Both the position numbers and the translations under genes were made by a program. Below, piece by piece: positions 58,307-64,000 of a DNA stretch of 64,000 bases. This DNA comes from Pseudofrankia inefficax. GTDB taxonomy: Bacteria > Actinomycetota > Actinomycetes > Frankiales > Frankiaceae. The stretch covers positions 6,262,001-6,326,000 of the forward strand of contig NC_014666.1 of NCBI RefSeq assembly GCF_000166135.1, written 5' to 3'. Each line of letters begins with the position of its first letter. Positions within the stretch are counted from its first letter, which is position 1. Below the pieces are notes generated by a model. The model was not told the origin of the DNA. It did not search any database and was given only the letters and a program-made list of their open reading frames with translations.

Positions 58307-58349
58307 GCTGGCGGCCCGGACGGGCGCGGAGCGCCCGCGGGCCGCCAGC
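58307..58349 (-). ncRNA. Perfect composite hairpin in the presumed mscS leader
   Basis: GCTGGCGGCCCG (58307-58318) pairs with CGGGCCGCCAGC (58338-58349), and inside it GGGCGC pairs with GCGCCC around GGA. It ends 25 bases before the mscS start codon and would tie up the approach to the ribosome site or act as an attenuator. That it is transcribed is inferred. Confidence 0.5.
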
Positions 58350-58443
58350 CTGGCTCGGACGCTGAGCGCCCTCGCCAACGTGGTTCGGGGCTGGCGGAGA
58401 GGTGCTGCCAGGCGCTTGTGCAGGGTCGGGATCAGGTTTGGGA

Positions 58444-58484
58444 AGCACCCGGCTGCCAGTCACAGGAGCCGCCGCCGGGTTGCT
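58444..58484 (-). ncRNA. Second leader hairpin with GCAACC...GGUGC arrangement
   Basis: On the minus strand AGCAACCCGGC pairs with GCCGGGTGCT around a 20-base loop. The GCAACC...GGTGCTTCC wording resembles the P3 arm of S-box SAM riboswitches, but the other S-box parts were not recognised and mscS is not a usual target. A structured leader is supported; a named riboswitch is not. Confidence 0.35.
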
Positions 58485-58847
58485 CGGCGCGAGACGGCCG
58501 CCCCTTGCCCGGGCCCTCGGCGCCGTTCTCAGGCCTCTGGCCAGCCACCCTATAGGGGGCTCCGGACGGGTCCGGCCGGTCGGGATCCGGATCGTCACGG
58601 GTTGGTCAGCCTGGCGACGGGCCGTCGCGGTCAATCGACGCAACGCGACGCAGCCGTGATCCCAGCGACATACAGTGGTGACAAAGACGGCCAGATATGC
58701 CCATCGCCACTTTCGCGCGGCAGATGACCATGCAAACACGCTCGCGTTCGGCGCCGGAACACGCTTGACTATCCATTGTCACCGGAGACGCTGGTTAGAA
58801 CGGGCTCCCGAGGGCGCCCGCCTCGACTCGGCTGAGGAGGTCGGCGC

Positions 58848-59363
58848 GTGGCAGAGGCGCTGGTTCTCAATGCCACGTACGAGCCTCTGTGCGTGGTGTC
58901 CCAACGTCGGGCACTGATACTTGTCCTGACGGACAAGGCGGTGATGGTCGAGGCCGGTGGGCAGGTGCTGCACTCCGCGGCCTCGGCCGTCGAAGTCCCC
59001 GTCGTCGTGCGGTTAGCGCGATTCGTCCGGGTGCCGTACCGCTCGCAGGTGCCGCTGACCCGCAAGGGCGTGCTCGCCCGCGACCACCACCGATGCGTGT
59101 ACTGCGGCGCCCCGGCGACGTCGCTCGACCATGTGATCCCCAGGTCCCGAGGGGGCCCGCACGTATGGGAGAACGTCGTGGCGGCCTGCGGCCGCTGCAA
59201 CCATATAAAAGCGGACCGCGCCGTCGCTGATCTAGGCTGGCGGCTCCGCCAGGCGCCGCGCGCGCCGAGCGGAGCCGCCTGGCGCATTCTGGGGAGCCGT
59301 CGGATGGATCCGCGCTGGTCCCAGTACCTCAACACCGACCTCGGCGAGGCCGCCTCCGCTTAA
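58848..59363 (+). CDS. HNH endonuclease family protein
   Basis: 171 residues; GTG start with GAGGAGG eight bases upstream. The N-terminal half (ALVLNATYEPLCVVSQRRALILVL) is the conserved domain of the actinobacterial HNH group. The HNH core has a Cys4 zinc frame (Cys83, Cys86, Cys114, Cys117), the catalytic DH pair Asp94-His95 (SLDHVIPRSRGG), Asn109 and a final His119 (CNHIKADR). Such stand-alone proteins are widespread in actinobacteria and their DNA target and role are not established; there is no methylase beside it. The stop overlaps the convergent regulator gene by four bases. Confidence 0.88.
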   Translation: MAEALVLNATYEPLCVVSQRRALILVLTDKAVMVEAGGQVLHSAASAVEVPVVVRLARFVRVPYRSQVPLTRKGVLARDHHRCVYCGAPATSLDHVIPRSRGGPHVWENVVAACGRCNHIKADRAVADLGWRLRQAPRAPSGAAWRILGSRRMDPRWSQYLNTDLGEAASA

Positions 59364-62035
59364 GGCGACGAGGCCGCGTCGTCGGGTGGGGTCTGGCGGA
59401 GCAGGTCGAGGTCGAACCAGACGCGCTTGCCGTCCGAGGTGGTCTGCACGCCCCAGGCGTCGGCGAGGGCCTCGACCAGCAGCAGGCCCCAGCCGGACTC
59501 CGCCTCCGGGTCGCCCTTGGCGGCCCGGCCGGGTTTCGGCAGGGTGGCGCCCTCCCGGTCCTCGACGCTGATCCGCAGCCGGGACGACTCGGCCCACAGG
59601 CGCACGGTCAGCTCGCTGCGGGCGTGTTTGATCGCGTTGGTGCAGATCTCGCTGACCAGCAGGGCCGCGTCGTCCGCCCGGCCGAGGTCCTGCTGCTCGA
59701 CTGCCGCGCGGACGGCGGTGCGCGCCTGCCCGGCGGACGCGGCGACGGGGGGCAGCGCCAGCTCCAGCAGCGGCGGCCCGGCCGACTGGATCGTCAGCAC
59801 CAGCAGCGCCGTGTCGTCGTCGGTGTCCTCCGGCAGGTCGGCGGCCAGCAGGCTGAGCTCCAGCAGCGCGCGGGCCGCGTTCTCCGACCAGCGGGTGTCG
59901 TCGAGGTCGACGGTGTCCGGGCCCGACCAGCTGCGGACCGAGAACCCGCCTCGGCTACGCCGGCGCCGGTCGTTGCCCCGGCGGCGCTCGATGCCCCCGG
60001 GCGGGCGGCCGGGCCCGGGCGCCCGGCGGTCCCGGGAGGCGCGCCGCTCGGTACCGGCCCGCCGCTCGGTACCGGCCCATTCCCCCGGCCCGCCGGCCCG
60101 GCGGTCGATCGCGGGCTGGTCCCCGGGCACGGGCGCGGTCCCCTCGGCGCCGGCCGCTGAGGATGTGGCCTCCCCGGGTGTGGCGGCCGGGCCGCCGGCC
60201 GGCGCGTCGGTCGGCGGCGCCGGCGGGCGCAGGTCAGCGCCGGACGGGTGCCGCCGACGGGACGCGGCCTCCTGGCTGCGTCGCTCCGCGGCCCTGCGGC
60301 GGTCGAGATGCTCGCCGACCCGGGTGCGCAGCAGGTCCAGCCCGTCGGAGATCGGCTGGTGGCGGGACTCGACCAGCCCGTCGGTGAAGAAGACGAGGCT
60401 GGAGCCCGGCGGCAGGTCCACGGCCGTCTCGGCGAACCGGGTGCCGTCGCCGACGCCGAGGGGCAGGCCAGGGTCCAGCTCGACGTACCGCGGCGCGCCG
60501 TCCGGGCAGACCAGCAGCGGCGCCGGATGACCGGCGCCGGCGAGCAGGACCCGGGCCGGGCGGTCGGCGGGCTCGCCGGCGCCCAGGTGGTCGTCCTGGG
60601 AGCCGGCGGCCCCGCGCGGCGCGACGGCCGGCTCGTAGACGCCGTACAGGCAGGTCGCCAGGGCCAGACCGGGCAGCGAGGCGACCATCAGGTCGAGCCG
60701 GGCCAGCAGCTCCGCCGGCGGCCACTCCTCCAGCGCGTAGGCCCGCAGCGCCGCGCGCAGCTGGCCCATCACCGCCGCGGCCCGCAGCCCGCGGCCCATC
60801 ACGTCCCCGATCGCGAGCCCGACCCGGCCGCCGGGCAGCTCGATCACGTCGTAGAAGTCGCCGCCGACCTCGGTGCCCGCGGTTCCCGGCCGGTACTCCA
60901 TCGCCACGTCGGCGCCGTCGAGGGCGGGCGGGTGGGCCGGCAGCAGTGAGCGCTGCAGGGCCCGGCCGGCGTCCTGGGACTCGCGGAACATCTGGGCGTT
61001 CGCCAGCGCGAGCGCGGCCCGCCGGGCCAGGTCCTCGGCGATCGTCGCCTCGACGTGGTTGCAGGGCGGGGCGCCGGGACGCCGGCTGATGGTGAGCGCG
61101 CCGGTGACCCGCTCGCCGTAGTGCATCGGCACGGTGATCGAGTGCCCCCAGCCGAGCCGGCGGAACCGGGCGTACTCGACGGGATCCGGAAACAGCGGGC
61201 GGCGCAGCTCCGCGGTCAGGTCGTCGATCCACATCCGCTGCCCGGTGCGCACGACGACACCCGGGCTGTAGTCATCGGTGATCCGCGCCGGGCGGGTCGC
61301 CGTGAGGGCGCGCATGTAGGCGGCCGCTGCCGGGTCGACGTGGTCGACGGCGGCGAGGTCGATGATGTCGCCCTCGGGCGAGCGCAGCCAGAGCATGACG
61401 CCGTCGCCCAGCCGCCTGGCCAGCGCGACCGTCATCTCGATGATCTCGTAGGGCTCCAGTGAGCCGCCGAGCTGGAGGCTCGCCTCGGACAGGAAGGACA
61501 GGCCCTCCAGCGCTGCCCGCTCGTCGGCGTGCCGGCCGCGGGCCCGGCGAACCGAGCGCAGCGCGTCCCGGACGACGCCGACGCCGAGTTCCAGCGCGCC
61601 GGCCCAGGCCGCGCCGGCCCCCGCCGGCGGGCCAGCGATGGTCTCGCTCGGGCCGCCAGCCGCGTCCTGGCCGCCGGGCGCCGCGGACGGCTGGGCGTCG
61701 CCTGCTCGGGTGCCCGGGCGTCCAGGGCCGGTGGCCGCGCCCTGGCCGTTCGCCGCCGCCTCGCGGTCGGCGCGGCCCGCGGCCAGCTCCGTGCCGCTCG
61801 CGCGGTGGGACCGCCGGAACGCGCGGACGCCAGTCCGGCGGTCTCCGGGAACGGACCGCCACGGCGCCAGACAGCCGACCACGGACGGCCGATCGGCCGG
61901 GACGACCCCCCGCGTGGTGCTCGGCCGCTCGCCGCTCCGGGTGGCGCCCGTCGTCGCCCCCACCGCCGGGATCCCGCGATCCTCTCGAAGGGGGCTCCTC
62001 GGATGGGACTGATTACTAGCAGTCACATCATCCAC
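59360..62035 (-). CDS. GAF - SpoIIE phosphatase - HATPase fusion regulator
   Basis: About 891 residues. The Pro/Ala-rich N-terminus (to about 165) is followed by a GAF domain (about 185-340, EASLQLGGSLEPYEIIEMTV to ALALANAQ). A PP2C_SIG phosphatase follows (AGTEVGGDFYDVIELPGG, GDVMGRG, FFTDGLVES). A long Arg/Pro/Gly linker with ERRAGTERRA repeats leads to an RsbW-type HATPase domain (DDAALLVSEICTNAIKHAR, GWGLLLVEALADAWG). The protein unites a phosphatase for anti-anti-sigma factors and a kinase-like anti-sigma domain. GTG 62035 was chosen because TACACT lies seven bases upstream, a leaderless signature; GTG 62089 would add 18 residues. Target sigma factor unknown. Confidence 0.85.
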   Translation of the reverse strand: MDDVTASNQSHPRSPLREDRGIPAVGATTGATRSGERPSTTRGVVPADRPSVVGCLAPWRSVPGDRRTGVRAFRRSHRASGTELAAGRADREAAANGQGAATGPGRPGTRAGDAQPSAAPGGQDAAGGPSETIAGPPAGAGAAWAGALELGVGVVRDALRSVRRARGRHADERAALEGLSFLSEASLQLGGSLEPYEIIEMTVALARRLGDGVMLWLRSPEGDIIDLAAVDHVDPAAAAYMRALTATRPARITDDYSPGVVVRTGQRMWIDDLTAELRRPLFPDPVEYARFRRLGWGHSITVPMHYGERVTGALTISRRPGAPPCNHVEATIAEDLARRAALALANAQMFRESQDAGRALQRSLLPAHPPALDGADVAMEYRPGTAGTEVGGDFYDVIELPGGRVGLAIGDVMGRGLRAAAVMGQLRAALRAYALEEWPPAELLARLDLMVASLPGLALATCLYGVYEPAVAPRGAAGSQDDHLGAGEPADRPARVLLAGAGHPAPLLVCPDGAPRYVELDPGLPLGVGDGTRFAETAVDLPPGSSLVFFTDGLVESRHQPISDGLDLLRTRVGEHLDRRRAAERRSQEAASRRRHPSGADLRPPAPPTDAPAGGPAATPGEATSSAAGAEGTAPVPGDQPAIDRRAGGPGEWAGTERRAGTERRASRDRRAPGPGRPPGGIERRRGNDRRRRSRGGFSVRSWSGPDTVDLDDTRWSENAARALLELSLLAADLPEDTDDDTALLVLTIQSAGPPLLELALPPVAASAGQARTAVRAAVEQQDLGRADDAALLVSEICTNAIKHARSELTVRLWAESSRLRISVEDREGATLPKPGRAAKGDPEAESGWGLLLVEALADAWGVQTTSDGKRVWFDLDLLRQTPPDDAASSP

Positions 62036-62200
62036 CCGGGAAGTGTAGTTCAACCACCTCAACACCCGCCTGTCGAACGCATCGACCACAGCCCACTACA
62101 AGCCGACACCGTCACCCGGCAAGACCATGCCGATCGGCGCCGAACGCCTGCACAGGCGGAGGAGCCGGACTCGCGGACAGGCCGGCTCGCGGCCGATTGA

Positions 62201-64000
62201 ATGGCGGGTGTGGCCCTGACCAGTGGCTGGTGGCGCGACGCGGTCTTCTACGAGGTCTATGTCCGCAGCTTCGCGGACGCGGACGGCGACGGCGTGGGCG
62301 ACCTCGACGGCGTCCGGGCCCGGCTGCCCGAGCTCGCCGAACTCGGCGTCAACGGCCTGTGGCTCACGCCGTTCTACCGCTCGCCGATGGCCGACCACGG
62401 CTACGACGTCGCCGACCACCGCGACGTCGACCCGCTGTTCGGCGACCTGGCCGCGTTCGACGCCCTGCTGGCCGCGGCGCACCGGCTGGGGCTGGCCGTC
62501 CTGGTCGATCTGGTCCCGAACCACTCCAGCGACGCCCATCCGGCCTTCCAGACGGCCCTCGCCGCGGCGCCGGGAGACGCGGCCCGGCACCGCTACCTGA
62601 TCCGGCCCGGCCGAGGCGCTGGCGGCACCGAACCGCCCAACAACTGGATCTCGGTCTTCGGCGGCTCGGCCTGGACCCGGCTCGACGAGGCCCGCCGGTT
62701 CCCCGAGCCGGCCACGACGGACCTGTCCACCGGGCCGCTCACCGCCCCCGAGGTCGCCCCGGCCGGCCCGGCGGGTGCCGGTCCGGCCGAGTGGTATCTG
62801 CACCTGTTCGCGCCGGAGCAGCCGGACTGGAACTGGGCGGACCCGGCGGTGCGCGCCGACCACGAGGCCACGCTGCGGTTCTGGCTGGACCGGGGCGTCG
62901 ACGGCTTCCGGATCGATGTCTCCCACGGCCTGGTCAAGGACGACGAACTGCGCGACAACCCGGCGGGACCGCCGGCCACCCCGGAGACCGGCTTCCGGGA
63001 GAAGCTGGAGCCGCACAGCTGGGACCAGGACGGCGTCCACGACGTCTACCGCTCCTGGCGCCGGCTGGTCGACGGGTACCGCAGACGCGACCGGCAGGAC
63101 CGGATCCTCGTCGGCGAGACCTGGGTCGAGGACCCCGAGCGGCTGTCGCGCTACGTCCGCCCGGACGAGCTGCACCTGACGTTCTCGTTCTCGCTGCTGT
63201 CCGTCGAATGGTCGGCGGCCGCCTGGCGCCGGGCGATCGTCGACGGGTTCACCGCCACCGGCGCCGCCGGGACGCAGCCGACCTGGGTGCTGGCCAACCA
63301 TGACGTCGTCCGCCCGGCCAGCCGCTACGGCGGCGGCGAGGCCGGGCTGCGCCGGGCCAGAGCGGCCCTGCTCACCATGCTGGCGCTGCCGGGCGTGGTC
63401 TTCCTCTACCAGGGCGACGAGCTCGGCCTGCCGCAGGTCGACGTACCGCCCGCGGCCCGCCAGGACCCGGTCTGGGAGCGCTCCGGGCACACCTCACCCG
63501 GCCGCGACGGCTGCCGCGTGCCGATGCCCTGGTCCGGCACCGAGCCGCCGTTCGGCTTCGCGCCCGACGGGGTCGCGCCCTGGCTGCCGCAGCCGGACGA
63601 CTGGGCAGCGCTGACCGTGGCCGCGCAGCGCGATGACCCGCGGTCGACCTGGCGGCTCGTCCAGGCCGCGTTGGCCTTCCGGCACTCCCACCTGCGCGTC
63701 ACCGATCTCGGCTCGCGCATGACGAGGTGGCGCGCCGGCATGCCCGACGGGGTGCTCGCCTTCGACCGGATCGCCCTGGCCCCCGGCGGGCGACTGCCCC
63801 GGCTGCCGCGCCCGCCGGGCGACGGCGGACCGGCCGCCCCGACCGGCCCCCGGGGCCGCCAGCTCGGTGCCCCGCCACCCCGGCCGGCCGGGGCCGGGGT
63901 GCTGACCTGCGTGCTCGCCGCCGGTACGCCGGCGACGCTCGCCATGCCCGGCCGGGTGATGCTGGCCAGCGGCCCGCTCGAGCACGACGGCCAGACGCTC
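62201..64000 (+). CDS. GH13 alpha-glucosidase, cut by the window edge
   Basis: 600 residues are visible and the frame is still open at base 64000. WWRDAVFYEVYVRSFADADGDGVGDLDG is the GH13 start used by alpha-glucosidases and oligo-1,6-glucosidases. Catalytic residues can be placed: Asp239 (GFRIDVSHGL), Glu306 (LVGETWV) and Asp368 (LANHDVVR). LVDLVPNHSS is the calcium/region I motif. The enzyme hydrolyses alpha-glucosidic bonds in maltose-like sugars in the cytoplasm. The ATG has no clear ribosome binding site; a GTG three codons on is possible. MalQ at 51917 is in the same pathway class. Confidence 0.9.
   Translation, partial: MAGVALTSGWWRDAVFYEVYVRSFADADGDGVGDLDGVRARLPELAELGVNGLWLTPFYRSPMADHGYDVADHRDVDPLFGDLAAFDALLAAAHRLGLAVLVDLVPNHSSDAHPAFQTALAAAPGDAARHRYLIRPGRGAGGTEPPNNWISVFGGSAWTRLDEARRFPEPATTDLSTGPLTAPEVAPAGPAGAGPAEWYLHLFAPEQPDWNWADPAVRADHEATLRFWLDRGVDGFRIDVSHGLVKDDELRDNPAGPPATPETGFREKLEPHSWDQDGVHDVYRSWRRLVDGYRRRDRQDRILVGETWVEDPERLSRYVRPDELHLTFSFSLLSVEWSAAAWRRAIVDGFTATGAAGTQPTWVLANHDVVRPASRYGGGEAGLRRARAALLTMLALPGVVFLYQGDELGLPQVDVPPAARQDPVWERSGHTSPGRDGCRVPMPWSGTEPPFGFAPDGVAPWLPQPDDWAALTVAAQRDDPRSTWRLVQAALAFRHSHLRVTDLGSRMTRWRAGMPDGVLAFDRIALAPGGRLPRLPRPPGDGGPAAPTGPRGRQLGAPPPRPAGAGVLTCVLAAGTPATLAMPGRVMLASGPLEHDGQTL

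Larger units (their letters stand above)
58283..58847. other. Long divergent region, mscS leader and HNH gene promoter
   Basis: 565 bp without a supported gene. On the minus strand TATAGG (58554-58549) is a possible -10 for mscS, giving a leader of about 260 nt that contains two strong hairpins (58307-58349 and 58444-58484). The side near the HNH gene (58640-58800) is A/T-richer and holds TTGACT at 58765. Confidence 0.5.

Noticed and set aside
58283-58560. Calling the mscS leader a ydaO (c-di-AMP), cobalamin or SAM riboswitch
   Set aside because: Only fragments of consensus words were found. The conserved cores of these classes are not recognisable, so no class name is given.
1-64000. tRNA, rRNA, CRISPR array, transposase or phage integrase
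   Set aside because: No tRNA T-loop pattern, regular spacer array or recombinase motif was found by reading both strands; a small RNA gene could still be missed.

Overview
The window looks like chromosomal DNA from a very GC-rich actinobacterium. By eye the GC content is well above 70%, GTG starts are common, and several mRNAs look leaderless. The gene families point the same way: an AftD-type arabinofuranosyltransferase, an Rv1747-like FHA/ABC transporter, an MprAB-like two-component pair, a DUF5130 protein, an Rv2466c-like DsbA protein and a nicotinoprotein alcohol dehydrogenase. A Frankia-type organism (Frankia, Pseudofrankia or Parafrankia) is the best guess. That genus call is inference; no rRNA, tRNA, transposase, CRISPR or phage gene was seen.

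Layout. 1-4239: the start of an adenosine deaminase gene, a DszC/SfnB-like flavin monooxygenase or acyl-CoA dehydrogenase, a vapBC toxin-antitoxin pair and a hypothetical gene. 4393-14569: a catabolic island with a steroid/alkane-type P450, two alpha/beta-barrel (EthD-like) proteins, two LLM flavin/F420 oxidoreductases, an aldehyde dehydrogenase, an NDMA-type (mycofactocin-class) alcohol dehydrogenase, an extended SDR and a TetR regulator. Two KstR-like palindromes lie upstream of the P450 and in the LLM/aldehyde dehydrogenase divergent promoter. 14599-25339: the FHA-ABC exporter, Hsp20, exonuclease III, a ferritin-like diiron protein, a dienoyl-CoA isomerase-like crotonase, a DUF4230 membrane protein and a SpoIIE-type phosphatase. 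25788-27979: a two-gene ABC transporter.

27958-40455 is a cell-envelope glycan or glycolipid locus. It holds two paralogous MOP flippases, a giant GT2-AftD fusion, a free-standing GT2 closely related to the fused domain, a GT4 glycosyltransferase and an HHxxxDG acyltransferase-like protein. The GT2 plus flippase pairing occurs twice, which suggests segmental duplication. 40790-46858: a small hypothetical gene, rpiB, a DsbA-like protein, an AI-2E transporter and pepN. 46957-50630: two tandem paralogous DHA2-type MFS exporters. 50899-58282: six genes on one strand, in transcription order mscS, response regulator, histidine kinase, malQ, a small membrane protein and DUF5130. 58848-64000: an HNH endonuclease, a GAF-SpoIIE-HATPase regulator and the start of a GH13 alpha-glucosidase.

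Several signals are not explained by the genes. Short tandem repeats with a 14-15 bp period lie across the stop codons of three unrelated genes. An 81-nt imperfect palindrome resembles a dispersed element. The mscS gene has a long, hairpin-rich leader. There are strong hairpin terminators and several perfect dyads that could be operators. All computations, searches and alignments mentioned are proposals; none was run here.
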